Assembly: GCA_900544535.1 (NCBI GenBank)
Contig: UQVH01000016.1
Location: 9,432-73,431 of the forward strand
DNA: 64,000 nt
Direction: 5' to 3'
DNA from: an uncultured Bacteroidales bacterium
Lineage (GTDB): Bacteria > Bacteroidota > Bacteroidia > Bacteroidales > Muribaculaceae
Position numbers and translations under genes: made by a program. The notes under the pieces are model-generated. The model did not search any database. It saw only the letters and a list, made by a program, of their open reading frames with translations, and was not told the origin of the DNA. This document shows, one piece after another, positions 1-7,980 of the stretch (position 1 is its first letter; every line of letters begins with the position of its first letter).

Positions 1-1
1 C

Positions 2-247
2 ATGACCGCCGCAGCCTTTATCCTGACCGTGATCGGTATGTCGCTTTCGTCGCGCAAGATCAAGGGCGGCATGGGTGTGAATATCGGCATCGGACTTGTG
101 CTGAGTTTCAGCTATATCCTCTTCATGACCGTCACCTCGACCTTCGCAGTGTCAGGCTATACTTCGCCTATGGTGGCGATGTGGATTCCCAACATTCTCT
201 ATTCCATCATCGCCTTAGTCCTGTATTATAAGGTGTCGCACCAGTAA
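2..247 (+). CDS. LptF/LptG family permease, C-terminal fragment
   Basis: Only the last 81 residues are inside the window; the gene begins upstream, so the ATG at base 2 is probably internal. The segment has two hydrophobic stretches separated by a short loop, with the SSRKIKGGMG turn and the WIPNILY segment near the end that are typical of the last membrane helices of LptF/LptG (YjgP/YjgQ) proteins. In that family two such permeases and the ATPase LptB extract lipopolysaccharide from the inner membrane and pass it to LptC/LptA. Whether this copy is LptF, LptG or the single fused form common in Bacteroidetes cannot be told from the tail. Confidence 0.75.
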   Translation: MTAAAFILTVIGMSLSSRKIKGGMGVNIGIGLVLSFSYILFMTVTSTFAVSGYTSPMVAMWIPNILYSIIALVLYYKVSHQ

Positions 248-267
248 CAGAATAGATTAACGTAATT

Positions 268-298
268 AAAAAAGCACCGGTTTTGCCAGCGCTTTTTT
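268..298. terminator. Bidirectional intrinsic terminator
   Basis: AAAAAAGC at 268-275 and GCTTTTTT at 291-298 form a stem with a GC core (CCGG against CCAG) and a short T-rich loop. It lies between two convergent genes and gives a U-tract in both directions, so it can end both the LptF/LptG transcript and the transcript of the gene ending at 318. Confidence 0.8.
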
Positions 299-317
299 GA
301 TGCGGACTGCATAGTCC

Positions 318-1592
318 CTATTTTTTCTTTACCTGTCCGAGGCCCCAGATGAGGTGGCTGTCGTCGGTGCATTCAAATTGTTCCGGATTGTAACTGTTGG
401 GCACGTTCCGCAGGTTCGACCCGATGACTCCGCGTAGATAAATCGAAACGGGGAGAATTGTGTAGGTCGTGAAATCCGGGTTGGTCGAATAAGTTATAAG
501 GCGGGTCAGTTTTTTGGGCGATTCGGCTTCGCTGAAACTGCGGGTCCATCCGAGCGGAGCAGCGAGTTTGTCGCGGGTCCATCCGGCATCATCAAGCGCT
601 CCCGGCGCGGTGTAGGCATTGTAATAAGGCTTGGATTCGTCAGATTTTTGCAGCATGGCGCTTAAACTTACCATGCCTGTGTTAGCTCTGACATCAGTGT
701 TGCGCAGGAAATAAACGTCATACTGCTCAAGAATTTTGCTGCCGTCCGAGAATTTTACAGGAGGCATGTAGACTGCGGCTTTCGGCGGGATCATGAGGAA
801 GCGCTGTTCCTGAGAGGTGACGGTAGCCGTGTTGGCTGATCCACTTCCCACACTCATTCCTCCCGCGAGTGTCCCGGCAACGCCGCCGATACCCAATGCT
901 CCGGCCACGGCTCCGAGATTCAAGCCCATACCACCGCTTTTAGTGTTGCTTTCGGAGTAGACCGAATTGGTGAAATAAGGTTCTGCACTGCCGTTGGCAT
1001 CAAGTTTGAACGAATTGGCCAGATCTATGTATACCGGTGAATCGGTTTTGTTTGTCACCTTCACCTTATAATAAGGATAGTAGATGCCGTTTGCTTTTTT
1101 TATGTCTGGCTGGAATGAAATGTTGACGTTTTCGTCTGAGATCACGGACTCGCTGCCTATTCCCCACAGTGTGATGAAGTCAGTGCAGAACTTTTCCTTA
1201 TCGGACTCTTTCTTAGGCTTTCTAAGCCGCAGTTCGGGGGTGTTGTAGGCGTCTATGAGTGAAGCATTGTCAGCCGCGGGGGCCGGGTCGAGTTTGCGGG
1301 GACCGTTCTGGGCGGCGCTTTCCTGCACGGGCTGTGGCTGAGCAGGGGTGGGAGCAGCTGACGCAGCGACGGTGGTCATCTGGCCGTCTCCGATTTTATA
1401 GGCAAAAACCTTTTCTATGGCAACTTTCTTTATCGGAGCATCGGCATCGGGCGATTCAGTGTAATAAATCCACTTGGATGCAGGTTCAACGTTGTGGACC
1501 TGCATTGTCGTGCCGTCCGTCATGACTATAACGTCAGCTCCGGCGCCAAGCGATCCCAAAGCCAGAATAAAAGAGAGGATTGATTTTTTCAT
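318..1592 (-). CDS. Exported protein of unknown function
   Basis: 424 residues. The N-terminus (MKKSILSFILALGSLGAGA) is a Sec signal peptide. Residues about 20-75 form a small beta-rich segment (VIVMTDGTTMQV, KVFAYKIGDG) of the kind seen in Bacteroidetes proteins that begin by describing a pseudo-dotted strand pair. A Pro/Ala/Gln-rich linker follows at about 78-110, then a larger C-terminal domain of about 300 residues with a Gly/Ala-rich stretch near 225-250 that could lie against or in a membrane. I do not recognise the family and no catalytic motif is visible. It is transcribed alone, with its own promoter and a terminator downstream. Confidence 0.7.
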   Translation of the reverse strand: MKKSILSFILALGSLGAGADVIVMTDGTTMQVHNVEPASKWIYYTESPDADAPIKKVAIEKVFAYKIGDGQMTTVAASAAPTPAQPQPVQESAAQNGPRKLDPAPAADNASLIDAYNTPELRLRKPKKESDKEKFCTDFITLWGIGSESVISDENVNISFQPDIKKANGIYYPYYKVKVTNKTDSPVYIDLANSFKLDANGSAEPYFTNSVYSESNTKSGGMGLNLGAVAGALGIGGVAGTLAGGMSVGSGSANTATVTSQEQRFLMIPPKAAVYMPPVKFSDGSKILEQYDVYFLRNTDVRANTGMVSLSAMLQKSDESKPYYNAYTAPGALDDAGWTRDKLAAPLGWTRSFSEAESPKKLTRLITYSTNPDFTTYTILPVSIYLRGVIGSNLRNVPNSYNPEQFECTDDSHLIWGLGQVKKK

Positions 1593-1650
1593 TGCGGTCA
1601 GGTTAAAATTTATACTGTGTATATTATTCGTGAAGATTGGATTTTCACAG

Positions 1651-1681
1651 CGAAGATACTATTTTATTTCCGATCAGACAA
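1651..1681 (-). promoter_or_regulatory. Promoter of the exported-protein gene at 318-1592
   Basis: On the minus strand TTG (1681-1679) is followed after exactly 20 bp by TATCTTCG (1658-1651), one base off the Bacteroides -7 consensus TAnnTTTG. The predicted transcript start is about 50 bp upstream of the ATG. Confidence 0.5.
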
Positions 1682-1734
1682 CTTTTTCAGACCGGTCAAA
1701 CTTATTATAGGGTATGGATCAAAATATAAAAAGT

Positions 1735-1780
1735 GCCTTCGGAAGGCGACATTGTGAACGTGTGTGTCGCTTCTGAAGGC
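1735..1780 (-). terminator. Intrinsic terminator
   Basis: GCCTTC...GCGACA (1735-1751) pairs with TGTCGC...GAAGGC (1765-1780), about 16 bp with one irregularity. On the minus strand it is followed by a T-rich run (ACTTTTTATATTTT). It sits 24 bp beyond the stop codon of the repeat-rich gene ending at 1804. Confidence 0.8.
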
Positions 1781-1803
1781 GCTTGTGTGGGATCGGCCGG
1801 AGT

Positions 1804-2850
1804 TTACAGACCGAATGTGAGGGTTGTGAGGTAGCGGAGACGGCCGTTGATGGTGTTTGACCCGAATGAGAGGGTGACGTAACCGTTGTTGCCTCCGAAC
1901 CATGTGGCTCCCATGACACCGGGAGTATTATTGATTGAAACCGGCATTCCGTATGTGGCTACAAGGGAGTTGTAGACATTGTTGTAGCGCATGAGGTCGT
2001 AGCCGGGAGTGGAATAGTAGAATGACGATGCGTCAAGGCCATTGTTGCCGTAATAGAGTGCGGCGTCGGTCCAGACATAGTTCAGGGCGCTGACATTGCG
2101 CAGATAGACTATGTCGTTTGTATAGCCGTCTACATTATAGCCCGACGAGAGCAGATAGTCGAGCGAAAGATTGATGGCGGTGCCGAAAGTCAGTCCTAAG
2201 ATGCCGCGAATGATGGGAATACGTCCTGCGGGACGCCAGCCGCGCGGGGGCATAGGACGGTAGTGCGGATGCAGCATAGGAGGGCGATAGGGGCGCGGTG
2301 GAGGAGCCATGTGGGGAGGTCTCGGACCGGGATGATGGTTCCCGATCCCCGGACGATGATTCCCGCCGGGACCGGGGCGATAGCCTCCGTTCGGTCGGTG
2401 GTTTCCGCCGTTGCCAGGATGATAACCGTTTCCGCCGTCGGGGCGATGGTTGTTACCGTTGCCAATGCCGGGACGGTTGTTGCTTCCTCCTCCGTCGGGG
2501 CGATGGTTGTTACCGTTGCCAATACCGGGACGGTTGTTGCTTCCTCCGCCGTTGGGGCGATGGTTGTTGCCGTTGCCAATACCGGGACGGTTGTTGCTTC
2601 CTCCTCCGTCAGGGCGATGGTTGCCCCCGTTGGAGGGTGTGACGGACGGGCGACGATTAGAGGGGCGGTTGTTATTGGGACGTGTGTTGTGGGAACCACT
2701 TCCACGGTGATTGCTGCTTCCACGCGAGCCGGCCGGACGTTCGGTACGGTTGCTACGGCTTTCTCTGCCGCGCCCCTGTGCATCCATGCAAGGAATGGAT
2801 AAGGTGATGCAGAGCAGTGAAACGGTCAGGAATTGTAAGAATCTTCTCAT
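1804..2850 (-). CDS. Exported Gly/Asn/His/Pro-rich repeat protein
   Basis: 348 residues. Signal peptide at residues 1-24 (LLCITLSIPCMDA). Residues about 25-205 are low complexity, rich in Asn, Gly, His, Pro and Arg, and include three near-identical 19-residue repeats built on NNHRP(N/D)GGGSNNRPGIGNG. The C-terminal 140 residues are an ordinary folded domain (VDGYTNDIVYLRNV, NYVWTDAALYYG, GATWFGGNNGYVTLSFG) that I do not recognise. Disordered basic and histidine-rich arms are often surface-exposed and may bind metal, glycan or nucleic acid; that is only inference. The codon pattern of the tail supports a real gene, although the repeats create long open frames on the other strand. Confidence 0.7.
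   Translation of the reverse strand: MRRFLQFLTVSLLCITLSIPCMDAQGRGRESRSNRTERPAGSRGSSNHRGSGSHNTRPNNNRPSNRRPSVTPSNGGNHRPDGGGSNNRPGIGNGNNHRPNGGGSNNRPGIGNGNNHRPDGGGSNNRPGIGNGNNHRPDGGNGYHPGNGGNHRPNGGYRPGPGGNHRPGIGNHHPGPRPPHMAPPPRPYRPPMLHPHYRPMPPRGWRPAGRIPIIRGILGLTFGTAINLSLDYLLSSGYNVDGYTNDIVYLRNVSALNYVWTDAALYYGNNGLDASSFYYSTPGYDLMRYNNVYNSLVATYGMPVSINNTPGVMGATWFGGNNGYVTLSFGSNTINGRLRYLTTLTFGL
2461..2631 (-). repeat. Three tandem 57-bp coding repeats
   Basis: Copies begin at 2461, 2518 and 2575 with an exact 57-bp period and few substitutions, encoding a 19-residue Asn/Gly-rich unit inside the exported protein. The high identity suggests recent slippage or unequal crossing-over, so copy number may vary between strains. 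Confidence 0.9.
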
Positions 2851-2863
2851 GACGGTAAAAGTT

Positions 2864-2908
2864 AATGGTGAGAATGTCGCTATATTTAATTAGAACATTC
2901 TCACCATT
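2864..2908. repeat. 14-bp perfect inverted repeat between thiL and the repeat-protein gene
   Basis: AATGGTGAGAATGT (2864-2877) is repeated inverted at 2895-2908 around a 17-bp AT-rich spacer. In the minus-strand transcript it would be a long hairpin 13 bases before the start codon at 2850 and 64 bases after the thiL stop. It could be the end of the thiL transcript (there is no clean U-tract), a 5' UTR hairpin, or an operator. Confidence 0.6.
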
Positions 2909-2972
2909 TAAAGTTTAGAGACGGTTTTATAATAAAAGTTAAAGCCTCGGAATTTCAGGCCCGGAGATGCTG

Positions 2973-4028
2973 TCAGGCATCTTCTCCCTGGGGGTTCTTT
3001 TCAGCTTCGGTTGCGGCCAGCGGATTCCACCCCTGGGCGCGCAGGGGGATTTCGGATCCGTCGCGGGTGATCATCGCGCAGCCCAATGAGGGCTTGGTGA
3101 TATGGCCGATGAGTTTCACGCCGGGAAGTTTCTCGATCTGCTCGTGGCAGTGGAGGGGCACTGTGAACAGAAGTTCATAGTCTTCCCCGCCGTTGAGGGC
3201 TGCGGTCACAAGGTTCATGCCGAGTTCTTCGGCCATGACGGCTGTCTGATAGTCAATCGGGATGCGGTCTTCGTAGATACGGCAGCCGACGTCGCTCTGC
3301 TTGCAGATGTGAAGCAGTTCGGAGCTTAGCCCGTCGCTGATGTCCATCATCGCAGTCGGGACAATGCCGGTTTTGGCAAGTTCCTCTACGATGTCACGAC
3401 GGGCCTCAGGTTTGAGCTGGCGCTCGACGAGATATTCTTTGCCTTCGAACTGCGGGATGAAGTCCGGGCGTCCTGCCGAGGCGGTTTTCTCGCGTTCGAG
3501 CAACTGGAGACCCATGTAGGCGGCTCCAAGATCGCCTGAGACGCAGATGAGATCGGTGTCTTTGGCTCCCGAACGGCTCACTATCCTGTCGGCCGGAGCC
3601 TCTCCGATGCAGGTGATAGAGATGACGAGACCCTGACGCGAGGCCGTGGTGTCGCCTCCGACGAGGTCGACGCCGTAAATCTGGCAGGCGAGACGGATGC
3701 CGGCGAAGAGCTCCTCGATATGTTCGACCGTGAAGCGTTTTGAAATGCCTAATGAGACGGTGATCTGGCGGGGAGTGCCGTTCATCGCATAGACATCCGA
3801 GAAGTTCACGATGGCCGATTTGTAGCCGAGGTGTTTGAGCGGCACATAGGTCAGATCGAAGTGCACGCCTTCGAGAAGCAGGTCGGTGGTGACGAGAATG
3901 TCCGTGTCGCGGTTGCGGATGACGGCACAGTCGTCACCAACGCCCTTGACCGTCGAGGCGTTGACGTTTTCCAGCCCTGCGGTGAGGCGGTCGATGAGGC
4001 CGAATTCGCCGAGTTGTGAGATTTCCAT
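2973..4028 (-). CDS. thiL: Thiamine-monophosphate kinase
   Basis: 351 residues, usual size. ThiL phosphorylates thiamine monophosphate to the cofactor thiamine diphosphate with ATP, in the cytoplasm. The N-terminal AIRS-family fold shows GVGDDCAVI with the paired Asp for Mg-ATP and VTTDLLLEGVHF; the nucleotide-binding loop reads VSGDLGAAYMG, and MMDISDGLSSEL and NGGEDYELLFTV follow as expected of ThiL/PurM-like kinases. It is the last gene of a minus-strand unit after punA, 18 bp apart. The extra tail of about 15 residues (EAEKNPQGEDA) is charged and probably unstructured. Confidence 0.95.
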   Translation of the reverse strand: MEISQLGEFGLIDRLTAGLENVNASTVKGVGDDCAVIRNRDTDILVTTDLLLEGVHFDLTYVPLKHLGYKSAIVNFSDVYAMNGTPRQITVSLGISKRFTVEHIEELFAGIRLACQIYGVDLVGGDTTASRQGLVISITCIGEAPADRIVSRSGAKDTDLICVSGDLGAAYMGLQLLEREKTASAGRPDFIPQFEGKEYLVERQLKPEARRDIVEELAKTGIVPTAMMDISDGLSSELLHICKQSDVGCRIYEDRIPIDYQTAVMAEELGMNLVTAALNGGEDYELLFTVPLHCHEQIEKLPGVKLIGHITKPSLGCAMITRDGSEIPLRAQGWNPLAATEAEKNPQGEDA

Positions 4029-4046
4029 AACTAACGGAGCCGGTTT

Positions 4047-4859
4047 TTAGAAACGGTTGACGAGTTCCTTCATGATTTCGAGGCACTTGGGCTGGGCGAT
4101 GAGGGCAGCCTGCTGCACTTCCTCGTGGGTGGGCACCTGGGTGACGTCCTTGCCGCCGAGGTCGGTGATGACGGAGAGGCCGAACACGCGCATTCCGGCG
4201 TGGTTGGCTACGATGACTTCAGGAACGGTCGACATGCCCACGCAGTCGCCGCCGATGATGCGGTAGTATTCATATTCGGCCGGAGTCTCAAAAGTGGGGC
4301 CTGTCACTCCGACATAGACGCCGTGCATGAGGCGGATATTTTTCTCTGCGGCGATGGCGTCGGCCAGGGCGATGAGTTCCTTGTCATAGGCGTTGGTCAT
4401 GGCAGGGAAGCGGGTGCCCAGCTCGTTGTAGTTCTTTCCTCGGAGAGGATTTTCAGGGAAGAGGTTGATGTGGTCCGTGATGACCATTACGTCGCCGACG
4501 ACGAATTCCTTGTTCATGCCTCCTGAGGCGTTGCTGACGAAGAGTGTGTCGACACCGAGGGCCTTGAACACGCGCACGGGGAAGGTCACCTGCTTCATGT
4601 CGTAGCCTTCGTAGTAGTGGAAACGGCCCTGCATGGCGATCACTTTCTTACCGCCGAGGGTGCCGAAGATGAGGTTGCCGCTGTGGCCTTCGACAGTGGA
4701 GACAGGGAAGTTGGGGATTTCGGAATAGGGGATGAAGAGTTTGTCGTCCATGTGATCGACGAGAGCACCGAGACCTGTGCCGAGGATTATGGCCGTCTTG
4801 GGCATATCGGCCACTTTCGAGCGCAGAAAGTCAGCCGTCTGATTGATTTTTTCTAACAT
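4047..4859 (-). CDS. punA: Purine nucleoside phosphorylase (class I, trimeric)
   Basis: 270 residues from the ATG at 4859. A longer open frame runs back to 5021 but would overlap lpxK and lacks family similarity, so MLEKINQTADF is taken as the start. The enzyme splits purine nucleosides (inosine, guanosine) with phosphate into base and ribose-1-phosphate. Visible family features: ILGTGLG near the start, VEGHSGNLIFG, MQGRFHYYEGY, SNASGGMN, and GMSTVPEV with the Glu/Met that binds purine and ribose, followed by HAGMRVFGLSVITD. It lies between lpxK (64 bp upstream) and thiL in a cotranscribed minus-strand block. Confidence 0.92.
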   Translation of the reverse strand: MLEKINQTADFLRSKVADMPKTAIILGTGLGALVDHMDDKLFIPYSEIPNFPVSTVEGHSGNLIFGTLGGKKVIAMQGRFHYYEGYDMKQVTFPVRVFKALGVDTLFVSNASGGMNKEFVVGDVMVITDHINLFPENPLRGKNYNELGTRFPAMTNAYDKELIALADAIAAEKNIRLMHGVYVGVTGPTFETPAEYEYYRIIGGDCVGMSTVPEVIVANHAGMRVFGLSVITDLGGKDVTQVPTHEEVQQAALIAQPKCLEIMKELVNRF

Positions 4860-4923
4860 GTTGGTAAGATGGTATTGATGATTGTTTTCGATTAACTCGT
4901 CTGTTCGGGACACAAAAAGCCCG

Positions 4924-6021
4924 TCAGGATTTAAACAAACGTGAGTCGCGGATTGTTTTTTCGATTCCGGCCGTAAATTCCGCTTCGCCTCGGTCGATGA
5001 ACTCGACTTTGATCGGAACATAGAATATCGACTTTTTCAGTCTGTGGTGGAAGTAGGGGTTGTTGAGGATGCGGACGGCGTCTTTTTCGGTGGTCACGAT
5101 GAATTTGTTGGCCGAGGGGAGCTCGTCGAAGAGCCGGGCGATCTCTTCCATGTCGGAGGCCGTGAAATTGTGGTGGTCGGTGAAGCGTTTGAGCTTTACT
5201 TTGGCCTTGTTGCGGCGCAGGAAGCGCACGAAAGGCTTCGGGTTGGCCACTCCGGTGATGACAAGGATGGAGTTGTTGGCCCGGAGATTGTCAAGGGCGG
5301 GGATGTCAGTCACCTCGTCGGGGAAAATCGGTACGAGGTGGCCGTAGTTGTAGCGCGAGAAGTAGAGCTTCTGGAACGGGAAGAGTTTCAGGTTTTCCTC
5401 GAAGAGGCGGTAGTGCATCGGCTTCATGTCGACGGGACATTTAGTCACCACCACCATGTCGGCGCGGTTGAGCGCGCGGGCCGATTCGCGCAGGCGTCCG
5501 TAGGGGAGTATCTTGTCGTTGAAAACCGGGCGGTTGTATTCGGTGAGAATCACTGAGACGGAGGGCTTCACATAGCGGTGCTGGAAAGCGTCGTCGAGGA
5601 TAATCATGTTGAGGGCCGGGTTGATTTCGCGCATCTGGCGTATGCCCTCGGCGCGCTTCTCGCAGACGGCCACGGTGATGTCCGGACCGAATTTGCGGTA
5701 AATCTGATATGATTCGTCGCCTATGTCCTCAGGACGCGACTGCGGCGAGGCGAGCACGAAACCTTTTGTGGCCCGGCGGTAGCCCCGCGAAAGCACACCG
5801 ATATTGTATTTGCCCAGAAGCGATTCGACAATATATTCGACGTGTGGTGTTTTGCCGGTGCCTCCCATCGCGATGTTGCCAACAACGACGATGGGTATGT
5901 CGAACTCCTGTTGTTTCAGAATGCCGTAGTCGAACATTTTATTGCGTACCGCCATAACGACCCCATAAATTTTTGAGATCGGATAGAGCAGAAGCATTGA
6001 TAGCAGTTTGTTGCGGGCCAC
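4924..6021 (-). CDS. lpxK: Tetraacyldisaccharide 4'-kinase
   Basis: 365 residues, normal for LpxK. It phosphorylates the 4' position of the lipid A precursor at the inner membrane, completing lipid IVA. The N-terminal amphipathic or membrane-associated helix (LLSMLLLYPISKIYGVVM) is followed by a Walker A loop GGTGKT at residues 53-58 and the family motif VLSRGY; LDDAFQHR carries the DxxxQH motif. The C-terminal half contains TGVANPKPF and TTEKDAVR, also typical. It sits 38 bp after sppA and 64 bp before punA. Confidence 0.95.
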   Translation of the reverse strand: MARNKLLSMLLLYPISKIYGVVMAVRNKMFDYGILKQQEFDIPIVVVGNIAMGGTGKTPHVEYIVESLLGKYNIGVLSRGYRRATKGFVLASPQSRPEDIGDESYQIYRKFGPDITVAVCEKRAEGIRQMREINPALNMIILDDAFQHRYVKPSVSVILTEYNRPVFNDKILPYGRLRESARALNRADMVVVTKCPVDMKPMHYRLFEENLKLFPFQKLYFSRYNYGHLVPIFPDEVTDIPALDNLRANNSILVITGVANPKPFVRFLRRNKAKVKLKRFTDHHNFTASDMEEIARLFDELPSANKFIVTTEKDAVRILNNPYFHHRLKKSIFYVPIKVEFIDRGEAEFTAGIEKTIRDSRLFKS

Positions 6022-6059
6022 GGAATCTGAGTTTTTTATTTTTGTGTGGAAGTCTGTTT

Positions 6060-7847
6060 TCAGAGGTTCACTTCAGTGAAATCCATGCGGCACTGGAGCA
6101 CCGACATGCCTTTGATGCGGTTGATTGTCTCGTAGAGCGATGACATTTCGCCAAGTTCGCTGCGGATAAAGGAGGCTTTCAGGTCGCTGATGCCGGCTTC
6201 GAGCAGAAGATCATACCATTTGTTTTTCGTCACGGGATAGGAGCTTACGGTGTATGACTCGACGTTCAGCTCTTTGGCCATAGCTGCGATAGCGTCGTCA
6301 AGGCCACCGAGTTCGTCGACAAGACCGAGTTTGAGAGCTTCGCTGCCGTCCCATACACGGCCCTCGCCTATGATTTTGATCGAGTCCTGCGACATGCCGC
6401 GTCCCTCGGCACAGCGAGAGGTGAAGAGGTCATAGCCTCTTTCGACATAGGCCTGCATGGCGCTTTTCTGTGTTTCGGTCATGGGCTGCATGATGGTTGG
6501 GAAGTCGCCGTTGGCATTGGTCTGTACGGTCGAAGTGTTGATGCCGAGTTTCTCGGACATGAGAGTCCGGGCGTTCGGGATGAGTCCGAAGATACCTATG
6601 GAGCCTGTCAGTGTGACCGGCCGGGCGAAGATCTTGTCGGCTCCGCAGCTGATGTAGTAGCCTCCGGAGGCTGCATAGTCGGACATGGAGACGTAGAAAG
6701 GATTGCCGGTGAGTTTCTTGTATTGCTGGAGGGCTTCCCAGATCTGTTCGGAAGCGAAAGCGCTGCCGCCGGGAGAGTTGACATACATAATAAGACCGTC
6801 GATGTCGTCGTCTTCGGCAAGATCGAGAATTTCAGGTACGAGATCGGCGGCCACAATGCCGTCGCCCTGAGAGTCGGTGATTTCTCCGCAGGCATAGAGC
6901 ACGGCGATATTCGCTCCTTTGCCGTTGCCAACTTTGCCGGTTTCAGCAATTTTGGCATAATTGGCGGTGGAGACGGTTTCGATGTCCTTGATCTTGTCAT
7001 GTCCGGTCAGAGAGGCGATCTTCAGGTCGAACTCATGGCGGTAGGCGAGGGCGTCGACGATTTTCATCGCCGGATAGGCGTCGGTCTTTAGAGTGAAGAC
7101 AAAATCGTCAGCCCACTTGTTGACATCGGCCTCGGTCACGCCGCGGGCTTCGGCTATCGAAGAGCTGAGCGAGTGCCAGATATTGTTGAGGTAGAGTTCC
7201 TGCTGCTCGCGGGCCGGGGCGCTGATGCCGTCGAGTATGTAGGGTTCGACAGCGCTTTTATAGGTGCCGACTTTCACTACCTGGATTTCGACGCCGATTT
7301 TTTCCAGCAGTTTGTGGAAATAGAGCGATGTTGAGGCGAGACCGTGGATATCGACCTGGCCGACCGGGTTGATGAAGATGCTGTCGGCGGCAGTGGCGGC
7401 TATGTAGTAGTCGCCCTGAGTGTAGTAGTCGCCGTAGGCATAGATCCATTTCTCAGGAGCAGTCTTTTTGAAACTTTTGAGTGCCTCTACTATTGCCGAG
7501 CGCTGAGCGAGTCCGGCAAGGGCACCGTTGCAGTTGATGACAATACCTTTTATGCGATCGTCTTCAGCGGCGGCTGTGATAGAGCCTGTTATGTCGCCGA
7601 GGACCTGTATGTTTTTGTCGACTCCGTTGACCACGGTCATGAAATCGAGTTTGGGTGAACGGTCATAGATGGGGCCGGAGAGATCGACACACAGTACAGA
7701 GTTGTCACTCACATTGACCGCCGAGGTGTTTCCCCCCGACGATGCCATAGCGGCAACAATGACTATGAAGATGCCGATTACAGCGAGGAGCAGTGAGAAC
7801 CATATACCGGCAAGAGCGCCGAGGAATGAGATTAAAAAATTCTTCAT
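6060..7847 (-). CDS. sppA: Signal peptide peptidase SppA, long (67-kDa) type
   Basis: 595 residues with one N-terminal membrane helix (about 5-33) and two tandem S49-type domains, as in the E. coli protease IV. The catalytic dyad is split between the halves: Lys197 in GTYKSAVEPY and Ser394 in YAASGGYYIS, both in the expected contexts; VNSPGGSA at 356-363 is the oxyanion region. The enzyme degrades cleaved signal peptides in the inner membrane with its domains in the periplasm. It is the first gene of the unit sppA-lpxK-punA-thiL and has a clear promoter just upstream. Confidence 0.95.
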   Translation of the reverse strand: MKNFLISFLGALAGIWFSLLLAVIGIFIVIVAAMASSGGNTSAVNVSDNSVLCVDLSGPIYDRSPKLDFMTVVNGVDKNIQVLGDITGSITAAAEDDRIKGIVINCNGALAGLAQRSAIVEALKSFKKTAPEKWIYAYGDYYTQGDYYIAATAADSIFINPVGQVDIHGLASTSLYFHKLLEKIGVEIQVVKVGTYKSAVEPYILDGISAPAREQQELYLNNIWHSLSSSIAEARGVTEADVNKWADDFVFTLKTDAYPAMKIVDALAYRHEFDLKIASLTGHDKIKDIETVSTANYAKIAETGKVGNGKGANIAVLYACGEITDSQGDGIVAADLVPEILDLAEDDDIDGLIMYVNSPGGSAFASEQIWEALQQYKKLTGNPFYVSMSDYAASGGYYISCGADKIFARPVTLTGSIGIFGLIPNARTLMSEKLGINTSTVQTNANGDFPTIMQPMTETQKSAMQAYVERGYDLFTSRCAEGRGMSQDSIKIIGEGRVWDGSEALKLGLVDELGGLDDAIAAMAKELNVESYTVSSYPVTKNKWYDLLLEAGISDLKASFIRSELGEMSSLYETINRIKGMSVLQCRMDFTEVNL

Positions 7848-7886
7848 TTTTAGGTGTAGTGATAGAATAATAGCGCTAAAACTCTA

Positions 7887-7918
7887 CAAAAGTACGACAT
7901 CGCATCGGCAATAACAAA
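7887..7918 (-). promoter_or_regulatory. Promoter of the sppA-lpxK-punA-thiL unit
   Basis: On the minus strand TTTG (7918-7915), 20 bp, then TACTTTTG (7894-7887), an exact match to the Bacteroides -33/-7 consensus. The expected start is about 30 bp upstream of the sppA ATG. Confidence 0.75.
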
Positions 7919-7980
7919 TTTTCGGCTATATAATTAATGTATAGGGCCGTGGATCAGCCTTTCAGGCAGCTCTCGGATGC

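Noticed and set aside
2263..2802. Long plus-strand open frame (179 codons) opposite the repeat protein
   Set aside because: It is the complement of the GC-rich tandem repeats; the minus-strand frame has a signal peptide and a folded domain with normal codon use.
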